DNA from: Candidatus Marithrix sp. Canyon 246
GTDB lineage: Bacteria > Pseudomonadota > Gammaproteobacteria > Beggiatoales > Beggiatoaceae
Direction of reading: 5' to 3'
Assembly: GCF_001723685.1 (NCBI RefSeq)
Contig: NZ_MCBX01000008.1
Location: forward strand, 1 to 64,000
Length of the DNA stretch: 64,000 nt
Shown here: one piece after another, positions 38,041 through 47,445 of the stretch
Numbering within the stretch: the first letter of the stretch is position 1
Layout: every line of letters starts with the position of its first letter
Made by a program: the position numbers and the translations under genes
Notes under the pieces: model-generated
What the model saw: the letters and a program-made list of their open reading frames with translations, nothing else
Told to the model about the DNA's origin: nothing
Databases searched by the model: none

Positions 38041-38304
38041 TTAGAAACTTATCAGCAATTTGAAACATAATAAATCTATCCAGCCTTCATAATTTTGTGG
38101 GGCTGTGTATTCAGTCGTTATACTACGTTTATCATTCTCAAGTGTTAATTTATTATGAGCTAATTTCCCAAATTGACTGGTTAATATATAATTACCTGCA
38201 ACTTTTGGTGTATTATTAGCATTACCACCATAGTAAGTTACATTCTTCCAAATGGCACCAAAGGCGTAACGCTCGTTCACAGTTCCATTAACTATTAATT
38301 TCAT
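38041..38304 (-). CDS. Small protein of unknown function
   Basis: An 87-residue frame: MKLIVNGTVNERYAFGAIWK, then NVTYYGGNANNTPKVAGNYI. It looks beta-rich and soluble. The last residues (DLLCFKLLISF) are unlike the rest, so the end may be altered. I do not recognise the family. It lies between the broken ATPase gene and the PIN-like gene on the same strand. It may be the N-terminal part of a larger lost protein. Confidence 0.45.
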   Translation of the reverse strand: MKLIVNGTVNERYAFGAIWKNVTYYGGNANNTPKVAGNYILTSQFGKLAHNKLTLENDKRSITTEYTAPQNYEGWIDLLCFKLLISF

Positions 38305-38335
38305 GCAATATCCCTTAACTTAGCCTTGTAGTTAC

Positions 38336-38360
38336 AAATTCCAAGGTTCAAAGTTTAAGT
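38336..38360. repeat. Fragment of the CCAAACACCGCC family arm
   Basis: aaattccaaggttcaaagtttaag resembles the inner arm (aaattccaaggctcaaagctaaag) of the 36.4 kb element. It ends within the last codons of the PIN-like gene. Confidence 0.45.
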
Positions 38361-39032
38361 AAATTCTTTCAATTTTATCAGATTATAGGTGACTTTTCCA
38401 TTTTCCATAATATCTACAATTGATTTATTTATTAGTTCTTCAAATACATTTTTTGCAATATGGGGCATACCCTTAAATTGAAGTTTAATGCTATTCATTA
38501 AACTATCCTTTTTCGCTGGTTTGGTTTTTGAATGTTTTATTAAATATTTACAATAAGTAGTCAATGAATCATCATTTATATTTGATAGAGTGTTATTATT
38601 TTTTTTCACACTGCCAATGCGTTCTGCGGAACGCCCTTGGCTTTTTAATAACTCAATAGCATGATCTAAGTCACTATCATTAGATACAATTATAAAGTGT
38701 GTTTCTTTAGGTAAACGCTCCATTAACATGCCAGAAAAGAAACAAATGCCAAAATCCGCTGAATTTTTTGTTGCAGTTTTCATTTTGATGATTTTTAATC
38801 TATTCTCATTAATAGCGATTGCTAAAGTATTTAACCAATCTAATGGAATTTTAGGGCAATTATTCTGTGCATAACAAATAAACACTTGACTAAAAGTGAT
38901 TAAATTGCTTTGCAGTTGTTTAATTTGAGTTGGACAATTTTCAATGTCGATTAATAATACTGTATCTTTATCTGGTATAGTTGCTTCAGATACAGATTGT
39001 TCTAATTCAGGTGGTTTATATTCTTCAAACAT
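38355..39032 (-). CDS. PIN/NYN-like domain protein
   Basis: The 225 residues begin with a PIN-like fold: TVLLIDIENCPTQIKQLQSN with the first metal Asp, a NSADFGICFFSGML segment with the second, and FIIVSNDSDLDHAIELLKSQ with the SNDSDLD motif of NYN/PIN nucleases. After a linker (KHSKTKPAKKD) a small C-terminal helical domain (~170-225) recalls winged-helix or OST-HTH modules. Such proteins are likely RNases. It is close to, but not inside, the decayed Cmr locus (purB intervenes). Confidence 0.75.
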   Translation of the reverse strand: MFEEYKPPELEQSVSEATIPDKDTVLLIDIENCPTQIKQLQSNLITFSQVFICYAQNNCPKIPLDWLNTLAIAINENRLKIIKMKTATKNSADFGICFFSGMLMERLPKETHFIIVSNDSDLDHAIELLKSQGRSAERIGSVKKNNNTLSNINDDSLTTYCKYLIKHSKTKPAKKDSLMNSIKLQFKGMPHIAKNVFEELINKSIVDIMENGKVTYNLIKLKEFT

Positions 39033-39057
39033 AACAATTCCTTATACAATTAGTTTT

Positions 39058-39090
39058 AGACCTGACAGGTTTTTAAAACCTGTCAGGTCT
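39058..39090. repeat. AGACCTGACAGG...CCTGTCAGGTCT hairpin copy 7
   Basis: A 33-base palindrome ending two bases from the purB stop (39093, minus strand), between purB and the PIN-like gene. It has the position and form of an intrinsic terminator. Confidence 0.8.
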
Positions 39091-39092
39091 TT

Positions 39093-40478
<1,386 letters not shown>

Positions 40479-40569
40479 TTATAGCTCATGTAATGCCAGT
40501 CTGCACAATTTGATGTATTTTATTAAGGATTACCATTAACCAATTCTTCTACGCCATATCTTCTTAATA

Positions 40570-40719
40570 TTAATTTGTTTCGATTGGTGTTTCGGCTTCA
40601 GAAAAATTGGCGGCATCTCGTAATTGAGAATACCAAGTTTTTTCATCTGGGTTGGCGCGATTAATTTGGTTGGTTAGTAAGCTGGTGCCGATGGTTGAGA
40701 TTATTAGCTTGTTATTCAT
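40570..40719 (-). pseudogene. CARF-domain (APE2256-like) CRISPR gene fragment
   Basis: MNNKLIISTIGTSLLTNQIN, then RANPDEKTWYSQLRDAANFS and EAETP, is the N-terminus of the CARF/APE2256-type CRISPR accessory proteins, which sense cyclic oligoadenylate made by Cas10. The frame stops at 40570 after about 49 residues; the rest of the CARF domain and any effector domain are missing. It continues in frame from the cmr6 fragment. Confidence 0.75.
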
Positions 40720-40839
40720 TATTTTTTTGTTTAGTTCATTTAATAAGCTTTTTTCCTCAGTTTCATTCCAAACCATATGCCCATATCCAACCGCCGTCTT
40801 AGAACCTGAACCAGTAAATTCTAAGGCTTGAAGTAATGA
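40720..40839 (-). pseudogene. cmr6 3' fragment
   Basis: The frame reads SLLQALEFTGSGSKTAVGYG, the closing G-rich loop of Cmr6 RAMP proteins, then HMVWNETEEKSLL. The first ~90% of cmr6 is gone. It begins directly after the premature stop of the cmr5 fragment and in the same frame, so one deletion joined the two genes. Confidence 0.75.
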
Positions 40840-40983
40840 TTAAAAAATCGGCTGTAGAATCATAAACGGTAAAGCTGAAATATGGCTATGATATTCTTTA
40901 CATTCATCAGATTTTAATTGAGCTTTTGCGTTTGTAACTCCTTGTAAGGCAAATTTAGCGCGTTGTTGATCCATTGTTTGCAT
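40840..40983 (-). pseudogene. cmr5 5' fragment
   Basis: MQTMDQQRAKFALQGVTNAK followed by AQLKSDECKEYHSHISALPF and a stop at codon 48. This matches the first third of Cmr5, the small-subunit of type III-B effector complexes. It starts two bases after the cmr4 stop, the normal order. Confidence 0.8.
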
Positions 40984-40985
40984 AA

Positions 40986-41867
40986 TTAAACCTCACCTTG
41001 CAAGACTTTAACTTTACACCAACCCATACCAACAGTTTCATTACCGTCTATTCTTAAATAAGGATGCTTTTCAAATAAGTCACTAATTACATGATTTAAA
41101 ATATCATTAGCTTTTTTCTCACTCTTATTTTTACGAGAGTTTTGTGCGATTAAGCTAGTATAAAGCAATGTATTTGGTGGTAAGGTTTCTTGATACCATA
41201 ATGCACCGGGTATAGTTACTTTAGTTTCATTATCAATTGCGATATGAGCATCAACTGGAGTTGCATAGCGGCATAAATGGGCAAACATGTCGTCATTGAT
41301 AATTACCAATTGCTTGATTAAATTAGCCTTCAGGTCATTATTAATAAGTTTGATTATGTTATTAATAACATCCTTAACGTTTTTATTGGCTTGTGTTTTA
41401 AAACGAAATTCTTCTAAGAACAAATCTTGTTCAGGCAATTTATCATGCACTAAAGCAGTTTCATTGTCGATTGTAGAAGGTACAGAAAAACCATTAGCTT
41501 CTGGCAAACCTAAACGTTGATAATCAGCTTTCCAACGATCCAAAATGGCTGGACAAGTTACCCATTTAAAGTGTCCAGTTAATGAACGTACAGGTAATAA
41601 TAACAAACGCGCATCACTAACACCTAAAGCTCCGGCATGTTCAGAACCATGTTGCATATCTGGTCCAAATACCTCATCTATCCATTTAAATCCACGAGAT
41701 TCTGCTGATTGACGCAAAGCCCCTTTTACACCTGAACCATATACACAAGGATAACTTGTATGGTATTCGCGTTGAATAGGTAAATCAATATTACTTAACA
41801 TTTGCCCTGTTCCGGCGTGTAATGATGTTTCTGTACATAAGCCTAAAATGGCGGTTTTTTGTGACAT
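40986..41867 (-). CDS. cmr4: Type III-B CRISPR effector subunit Cmr4
   Basis: A 293-residue RAMP protein, the backbone subunit that cleaves target RNA. It carries LGLCTETSLHAGTGQMLSNI with the active-site region, YPCVYGSGVKGALRQSAESR, the ferredoxin-like folds and the closing glycine loop RIDGNETVGMGWCKVKV. No lesion is seen and the length is normal. It is the only intact gene of the Cmr locus; without Cas10, Cmr1, Cmr3 and Cmr6 no complex could form, so it is either a recent survivor or serves with parts encoded elsewhere. Confidence 0.93.
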   Translation of the reverse strand: MSQKTAILGLCTETSLHAGTGQMLSNIDLPIQREYHTSYPCVYGSGVKGALRQSAESRGFKWIDEVFGPDMQHGSEHAGALGVSDARLLLLPVRSLTGHFKWVTCPAILDRWKADYQRLGLPEANGFSVPSTIDNETALVHDKLPEQDLFLEEFRFKTQANKNVKDVINNIIKLINNDLKANLIKQLVIINDDMFAHLCRYATPVDAHIAIDNETKVTIPGALWYQETLPPNTLLYTSLIAQNSRKNKSEKKANDILNHVISDLFEKHPYLRIDGNETVGMGWCKVKVLQGEV

Positions 41868-41903
41868 TTTTTTTATACCCTTTCTTTCATAATTCAGTAT
41901 TAG

Positions 41904-41995
41904 GAGTACAGCTAATTACGTGGATAAACGAATTAAAACATTACCTAGCATATATTTTATGTCTTATTAGTTTATCCACGTAATTTGTTGTACTC
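41904..41995. repeat. Inverted repeat with GAGTACA...TGTACTC ends
   Basis: gagtacagctaattacgtgg onward (41904-41936) pairs with 41964-41995 (ccacgtaatttgttgtactc) over about 32 bases with a few mismatches. The ends resemble the GTACAACGAATTA element at 21988-22090. It sits between the cmr3 remnant and cmr4, where no gap is expected, so it probably inserted there. Confidence 0.75.
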
Positions 41996-42012
41996 ACTAT
42001 AAATAGATTTAA

Positions 42013-42269
42013 TTACCAAACTCCAACAGCCAATTCTCCACGCCCATATTCTGTCTCTTCGCCAATATGATAACCATTCAAACTACTTGGATTACCACTT
42101 TCTATTTGACAAAACCAGACGCTGCCTGCTGGTATTAAACTAATTACTTAAAATTGTTAATTTTACTTCATTAATGTTACCGCGCCAAACTTTGGTTCCT
42201 TGTTTGTCAGTTTCTTCGGTAAATCCTTTTGGTAGCCAAAAACCGCACTAATAATGCCCCATCCACTTC
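42013..42269 (-). pseudogene. cmr3 3' remnant
   Basis: Frames here read DGALLVRF, then WLPKGFTEETDKQGTKVWRG and NINEVKLTIL, and after another lesion LIPAGSVWFCQIESGNPSSL followed by YHIGEETEYGRGELAVGVW. These are C-terminal features of Cmr3. At least one frameshift (in the TTTTTGG near 42240) and a stop near 42150 break it, and the N-terminal two thirds are deleted, so its 5' edge is fused to the cas10 tail. Confidence 0.75.
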
Positions 42270-43944
42270 TAATCTTATTCTGTTACCCGATACATAATCT
42301 GCCGCTAATAAGCTAACTGATTCATTTGCACTCAGAATTGCTTTTTCTCCTTTTGCAGGATTCAATAAGTCAAAACGTTGTCTTATTTTGTAGAAAAAGC
42401 CACTACTAAATTCATCATCGGCACGAAATTTTTCTACTATTTGTTCTATTATCAAGGCATTGCCCATTGTAGGGCTTTACCACCTTGTTTCCAGACTCGA
42501 ACTGCGATAGCGTCACGCCCACAGCCATCTTTGGCTACTTTGTCTAATAGGCTATGTGAATCTCTAAGAATTTTGGTTAGTGGCATTTTTATATGAGCAT
42601 ATTCTATCGCGCCAGATAAGGTGGAATTAATGCCGCTATCTTTAAAAGCTTCTAAATATTCATCGCGTAAATCCTTAGCACAAGCTAATGCGTCTTCTAA
42701 TGGTAAAATTGCTAATACATCATCTCCACCAGCATAGATTAAAAAGCCATTGTTTTTACATACGATATTATTTACTTTATCAGTAAACTTTTTTAAAGCG
42801 GCTGAAATTTTAGGTTGCTTTTCGGTAGAGCTCATATGTTTACCTAGAGAATCTCCATCCATTAATAAAATCGCATAAAATGGTGATGGTTTAGTTTCTA
42901 TATTTTTGAGTGCTGCTAGCATTTGTTTTGCCGCTGCTTAATTTTCTTCTTCTGCGTTTAGCAATTCTGATTCAAAAAATACTACTCCATCTAAAGCTGT
43001 TAAACGTTTAGTTTTATCAATACATTTAATATTAGTATTCCATTCTCCGTTTTCGATTCCAAGATTTTTAGCTGCTTTATATAAAGCTTCCAATGTTTGT
43101 TCATCTAAATCCCTTTTTAGTTTCTTTTCACGAATTTTTTTCCAAAAATTTTTTAATGTATTATTATCTTTTTTCTTTTTAATTTCTTCTTTCCTTTGAA
43201 TTTGATTTTGTAGGGTGGGTAGAGTGAAACGAAACCCACCATGCTCTTCTTTCTTTTGAATTTGGTTTTGTAGGGTGGGTAGAGTGAAACGAAACCCACC
43301 ATGCTCTTCTTTCTTTTGAATTTGGTTTTGTAGGGTGGGTAGAGTGAAACGAAACCCACCATGCAAGTTGTTATTATCATGATCTGGTGGGTTTCGCTCC
43401 GCTCTACCCACCCTACATGACTTCTCATCTACTTTCTCAGAATAAGGAACACCTGATAATTCTTGCCAACCAGTCATAATCATACATTTAACCCCCGGTT
43501 CAGCAGGTGTAAAGTGATTACGCCAATTTTTGCGACGATCTAATAAGTTAGATTCATTTGCATCATCAGTTATTACCCAACTGATTTCAAAGAAGTTATT
43601 TATTTGTCTATTCCATATTTTACGATGAATTGAATCTTCTTTGCAAAATTCTGCTAAATCTTGTTTCCATACTTCTTCAGCTAATTTTTGCCTTTAAAGC
43701 GATTTGGTATGTTACCTTGATGAGGTGGTGATTTTTCACCTTTGCCTTTTATCCATTTTAGATAATCTTCATCAGGTAATGGAAATATAATTTCTCCATT
43801 TTGGTTTTTTACTGAGTTCATTGCTATACCAGCTAACCAAGGTAGTAAAAATGAACCAGCCCAAAAGTCACGAGTACGTCGCGCTTGTGCTACAAAGCCT
43901 TGCACTGGTCCTAATATGAAAAAATAATGGGCTAGTGCGACTTT
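42270..43944 (-). pseudogene. cas10: cas10/cmr2, multiply broken
   Basis: Pieces in order: KVALAHYFFILGPVQGFVAQ and ARRTRDFWAGSFLLPWLAG (start codon missing, preceded by TAG); a frameshift in an A-run near 43686; KLAEEVWKQDLAEFCKEDSI and PGVKCMIMTGWQELSG; an in-frame repeat insertion at 43184-43416; an in-frame TAA at 42938; the palm domain FYAILLMDGDSLGKHMSS with FLIYAGGDDVLAIL; a frameshift near 42460; and the tail ALIIEQIVEKFRADDEFSSG. The GGDD active site for cyclic oligoadenylate synthesis is still legible. As it stands no full Cas10 can be made. Confidence 0.9.
43184..43416. repeat. Palindromic element with triplicated 60-bp left arm, inside cas10
   Basis: gtagggtgggtagagtgaaa plus cgaaacccaccatg pairs with ggtgggtttcgctccgctctacccaccctac (43386-43416), a typical short palindromic element. 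The left arm with its flank (cttctttcttttgaatttggttt) is repeated three times at exactly 60 bases (units near 43201, 43261 and 43321). Being a multiple of three, the array keeps the cas10 frame open as three copies of HGGFRFTLPTLQNQIQKKEE. Confidence 0.92.
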
Positions 43945-44476
43945 CTAAATCAAGACGATATTCTTTATATAAATTTCCTGCTTGTTGATTCGCTACTAAT
44001 AATTTTAAAACTACTATTTTTACTAAAAGCTGTATAAGGTGGATTGTCGGTTATATGTTGATATTTGTTTAAATACTTGTTCTTCAACTCGTTTGGGTTG
44101 GATATGGAGTAAATGCCATTCTGGTTGACAATTACGACTGGCTAAAATAAGACTAGCATCAAAAGCTTCTCTAACTGGTTATAATTCCTCACCAACATTC
44201 CGAAAATTAGTTTCAGCTTCTTTACGTCGCATCCAATATTTAATACTAAAAGCCCAAGCACTAATAAAAGAAACCCAACCTATTAAGGTATTAGAATTCT
44301 CAAACAAATCCAGCAAGGTATCATTATTAGAGCTGATTAACCAACCAAAAGAAAATTGTCAGAATGGTTAATATGGGATTACGTCTAGCGTTTTTAAGTG
44401 GCTATCATATCACTGGCAAGAACAAATTAAAAGTTTGGCAAATTTGCCGTGATGAAATATCAAAAGGAAAGGTATT
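43945..44476. other. Gene debris upstream of cas10
   Basis: On the minus strand (about 44330-43945) several short frames remain: a segment with a likely membrane helix (LLDLFENSNTLIGWVSFISA, then WAFSIKYWMRRKEAETNFRN) and, after a stop, PVREAFDASLILASRNCQPE and WHLLHIQPKRVEEQVF. They may come from a CRISPR accessory gene, but I cannot name it. On the plus strand 44390-44470 reads FLSGYHITGKNKLKVWQICR, the end of another lost gene. No intact gene is present. Confidence 0.55.
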
Positions 44477-44674
44477 ATGATTACAGCAAAAACATTACAT
44501 CCACAATATTTGAAAACACCAAATGGCACACCTTCTTTTGTTGTTTTGTTTATAGAAGAATATGAAGAATTAATTGAAGATTATAATGATTTAACTATTA
44601 TAAAAGAAAGGAGAGAAGAAGAAAAAATTTCTTTCAAAGATTTCAAACATAACATATTAAAAACTAATGTATAA
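44477..44674 (+). CDS. Type II antitoxin (Phd/YefM or RelB-like)
   Basis: A 65-residue protein whose start MITAKTLHPQYLKTPNGTPS is typical of small antitoxins paired with RelE/ParE toxins; the acidic C-terminal half (EEYEELIEDYNDLTIIKERR) would wrap the toxin. AAAGG precedes the ATG. Its end overlaps the toxin start by eight bases. The toxin is truncated, so the antitoxin has no intact partner here. Confidence 0.75.
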   Translation: MITAKTLHPQYLKTPNGTPSFVVLFIEEYEELIEDYNDLTIIKERREEEKISFKDFKHNILKTNV

Positions 44675-44897
44675 ATTAGAAGTCACAAAATCTGTTGAGA
44701 AAGATTTTAAAAAACATGCTAAAGAAAAGCATGAATATTTATTAAATGCAATAGAAAGTTTATCTTCAAATCCTTTTCCAGTATCACAATATAAAAAGTT
44801 AAAAGGAACTTTGTTAAATATTACTTGTCACATTATCCTTATAAAACTACATGGATTGCATGTAAGCAGGGATTTCATATATATACATCCTTGCTAA
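44667..44897 (+). pseudogene. RelE/ParE toxin, truncated by a repeat element
   Basis: YKLEVTKSVEKDFKKHAKEK, then HEYLLNAIESLSSNPFPVSQ and YKKLKGT, is the first half of a RelE/ParE-superfamily toxin. The family continues with a YRIRxGxYRVIY strand pair holding catalytic residues; here the frame instead enters repeat sequence (from about 44830) and ends in foreign residues. It is therefore inactive. Confidence 0.8.
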
Positions 44898-45340
44898 AAT
44901 GCAATCTCTGTAGTTATTAATGATACAAAATACAAATTTCAATCACCTGCATTACTGAACACCCATTCAAGCTCAAATCCTTATACATACATATCTAACT
45001 AATTGATTTTAATAGCCCTGAAGGGGCGACATAATACAGCCTAGGGCAACGCCCTAGGGATGATGTATATTATATGTTAGCCCTGAAGGGGCGAAATAAT
45101 ATCCGTTCCTAGGGCGTTGCCCTAGGCTATATTATCCCAACCTAGCCCTGAAGGGGCGACATAATTTATCCTCATTATTTCGCCCCTTCAGGGCTGACAT
45201 ATAATATACATCATACCTAGGGCGTTGCCCTAGGCTATATTATGTCGCCCCTTCAGGGCTATTAAAATCAATTAGTTAGATATGTATATATATGAAATCC
45301 CTGCTAAAATGCAATCCCTGTAGTTTTATAAGGGCGAGGG
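44830..45340. mobile_element. Large nested inverted-repeat element
   Basis: The outer ends ccttataaaactacatggat...gcagggatttcatatatata (44837-44884) and tatatatatgaaatccctgc...tgtagttttataag (45286-45334) are inverted copies. Within lies a 113-bp inverted repeat (44988-45100 against 45174-45286). The element carries no gene and has entered the relE-like gene. Short relatives of the ends and middle occur near 20024-20048 and 21900-21943. Confidence 0.8.
44988..45286. repeat. 113-bp-arm inverted repeat with AGCCCTGAAGGGGCG motifs
   Basis: By hand alignment, arms 44988-45100 and 45174-45286 match at 110 of 113 positions when one is reverse-complemented. Each arm holds two agccctgaaggggcga blocks and a cctagggcaacgccctagg palindrome. 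The 73-base spacer carries further copies of both motifs. Confidence 0.93.
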
Positions 45341-45572
45341 CTTATTTAAAGTGGAACGATAAAAATAATACTCAAACATCCAACCACATCTGCACCGAAC
45401 CAAAACCAATCTTATTACCTTTAAGATTAAAACCAAGTTGCCCCATCTCAATGAACAACTAACTTTTGAACAGGTAAAGGATTATAATTTAACATTATAT
45501 TTTTTTCGTTCCAATTTACCATTGTTATCGAATATAATACCTCTTCCCGCAGATAACTTTTTAATAAAAAAT
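45341..45572. other. Upstream region of the TRAP transporter genes
   Basis: No convincing gene. A frame from 45438 runs into the DctQ gene, but its first 45 residues do not look like the family. The stretch should hold the TRAP promoter; no clear box is visible to me. Confidence 0.4.
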
Positions 45573-46079
45573 ATGTTTATCAAAACAATAAATCAATTCA
45601 CAGAACTAACAGGGCGTTTAATCGCTTGGTTAGTTTTATTAATGACATTAATCATTGTCTATGATGTTACTACAAGATACCTATTTTCTATAGGTTCTGT
45701 AGGATTGCAAGAATTGCAATGGCATTTATTTAGTCTCATTTTTTTATTTGGTGCCGCTTATACTTTTAAACATGATGAGCATGTACGAGTAGATATAATT
45801 TATAAAGGGCGTTGGATGAATGATGAATCACGCGCTTGGGTAAATATTATAGGTGGTTTGTTATTTTTAGTGCCTTTTTGTTTGTTAATTATAAATGGCT
45901 CATGGCAGTTTGTTTATAATTCTTATATTTTTCAGGAAGCGTCTCCTGATGCCGGTGGTTTAGCTTATCGTTTTTTACTTAAAGCCGCTATTCCTATTGG
46001 TTTTAGTTTATTGTTATTACAAGCTATTGCTAATATTATTGAAAATATAACGTATTTAATTGAGTCTCAAGGAGAATAA
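45573..46079 (+). CDS. TRAP transporter small permease (DctQ-like)
   Basis: From the ATG at 45573 the 168-residue protein begins MFIKTINQFTELTGRLIAWL and has four membrane helices, the DctQ layout, with the typical YDVTTRYLFSIGSVGLQELQ and HDEHVRVDIIY segments. The longer frame from 45438 lacks family similarity in its extra part. It ends one base before the start of the large permease gene. TRAP systems import organic acids with a periplasmic binding protein driven by ion gradients. No binding-protein gene (dctP) is adjacent. Confidence 0.88.
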   Translation: MFIKTINQFTELTGRLIAWLVLLMTLIIVYDVTTRYLFSIGSVGLQELQWHLFSLIFLFGAAYTFKHDEHVRVDIIYKGRWMNDESRAWVNIIGGLLFLVPFCLLIINGSWQFVYNSYIFQEASPDAGGLAYRFLLKAAIPIGFSLLLLQAIANIIENITYLIESQGE

Positions 46080-46080
46080 T

Positions 46081-47403
46081 ATGGAAATCTGGGCATTAAT
46101 AATGTTGGCTGTAATAATATTTGCTTTATTATTAGGCTATCCTGTCGCTTTTACTTTGGGTGGTGTCGCGCTGTTATTTGGAACTATCTTTCTTGGTTTG
46201 CCCTTTTTTGATTTATTGCCATTGAGAATATGGGGAATTATGACTAATTTCACCTTATTAGCAGTGCCACTATTTATATTTATGGGCATAATTTTAGAAA
46301 AATCTGGGCTGGCTGAAGAATTAATCGAGGTAATGGGCTTATTACTTGGACGTTTAGGCGGCGGTTTAGCTATTTCTGTTGTGATAGTTGGTGGCATGTT
46401 AGCAGCAACTACAGGAGTTGTAGCCGCATCTGTAGTAACAATGGGTATTATTTCACTACCAATTCTATTAAAAAATAACTATTCCCCAACCCTTGCAACC
46501 GGCGTGATTGCAGCTTCTGGCACCTTGGGGCAAATAATTCCCCCCAGCATTGTATTGATTTTATTAGCTGATATTATCGGTGTTCCAGCAGGCAGCTTGT
46601 TTATTGGTACAATTATACCCGGCATCATGTTAATAACCATATATATATTATATATAATGTTCAGAGCATGGCTTAATCCAGAAATAGCACCCAAATTAGT
46701 TCGTGATATTTCTAATAAGAAGTTTGTTATTCGTTTTATTAACAGTGTAATTCCAACATTATTAATAATAATGATCGTATTAGGCAGTATAATTTTCGGC
46801 ATTGCTACTCCCACTGAATCAGCGGCATTTGGAGCCATAGCTGCTTTAATATTAGGGATATTACATAAACGTTTAACAGTAGAAAAATTAACTAAATCCA
46901 TACAACATACTACACGCTTAACTAGTATGGTCTTTCTAATACTAATTGGTGCAACAGCCTTTGGCTTAGTATTTCGAGGCATGGGTGGTGATCATCTAGT
47001 ACATGAAATTTTAACCCAATTACCCGGTGGTCAATGGGGATTTATTGTAGTTAGTTTATTGTTGATCTTTATACTAGGTTTTTTTCTAGATTTTCTGGAA
47101 ATCTGCTTTATAGTAGTGCCAATACTAGCACCAATTGCTCAATTTTTTGATATTAATCTGCTTTGGTTTGCGGTTTTAATAGCAGTTAATTTACAAACAT
47201 CCTTTCTAACTCCGCCATTTGGCTTTGCTTTATTCTATTTAAAAGCAGTAGCACCTCCAACAATATCCATTGATATAATTTATCGCGGCATAATTCCTTT
47301 TGTAATCTTACAGTTGATAGTTTTGATGTTATTGACGATATATCCACAGATTATCTTGTGGTTGCCTAATTTAATTGATCATTGGTTAAATTTTTCAGTA
47401 TAA
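46081..47403 (+). CDS. TRAP transporter large permease (DctM-like)
   Basis: The 440-residue protein starts at 46081 behind AAGGAG. It has about 12 membrane helices and the DctM patterns YPVAFTLGGVALLFG, VPLFIFMGIILEKSGLAEEL and GQIIPPSIVLILLADIIGVP. Near the end are LDFLEICFIVVPILAPIAQF and NLQTSFLTPPFGFALFYLKA, wording that I associate with the subset of TRAP carriers of unknown or keto-acid/mannitol-type substrates. Coupled to the small permease. Substrate cannot be told without dctP. Confidence 0.92.
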   Translation: MEIWALIMLAVIIFALLLGYPVAFTLGGVALLFGTIFLGLPFFDLLPLRIWGIMTNFTLLAVPLFIFMGIILEKSGLAEELIEVMGLLLGRLGGGLAISVVIVGGMLAATTGVVAASVVTMGIISLPILLKNNYSPTLATGVIAASGTLGQIIPPSIVLILLADIIGVPAGSLFIGTIIPGIMLITIYILYIMFRAWLNPEIAPKLVRDISNKKFVIRFINSVIPTLLIIMIVLGSIIFGIATPTESAAFGAIAALILGILHKRLTVEKLTKSIQHTTRLTSMVFLILIGATAFGLVFRGMGGDHLVHEILTQLPGGQWGFIVVSLLLIFILGFFLDFLEICFIVVPILAPIAQFFDINLLWFAVLIAVNLQTSFLTPPFGFALFYLKAVAPPTISIDIIYRGIIPFVILQLIVLMLLTIYPQIILWLPNLIDHWLNFSV

Positions 47404-47445
47404 TTAGTAATTTTTTACTATCAACAACAGGAGTAACACTCTCGA

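Noticed and set aside
40500-40575. A short frame NKLILRRYGVEELVNGNP after the CARF fragment resembles the purB motif [13 protein letters not shown]
   Set aside because: The match is too short (about eight residues) to call a purB fragment, and only one frame supports it.
43184-43416. The three 60-bp units look at first like a CRISPR array
   Set aside because: Units are directly abutting with no variable spacers, and they are translated in frame with cas10. They are an amplified arm of a palindromic repeat.
44988-45286. The repeated AGCCCTGAAGGGGCG blocks could suggest a CRISPR array or a replication origin
   Set aside because: The blocks are palindromic and lie in both orientations as a mirror image; there are no equal-length unique spacers and no DnaA boxes or origin genes close by.
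45438-45572. A longer start for the DctQ gene
   Set aside because: The extra 45 residues do not resemble the family and contain no membrane helix or ribosome site upstream; the ATG at 45573 gives the normal length.
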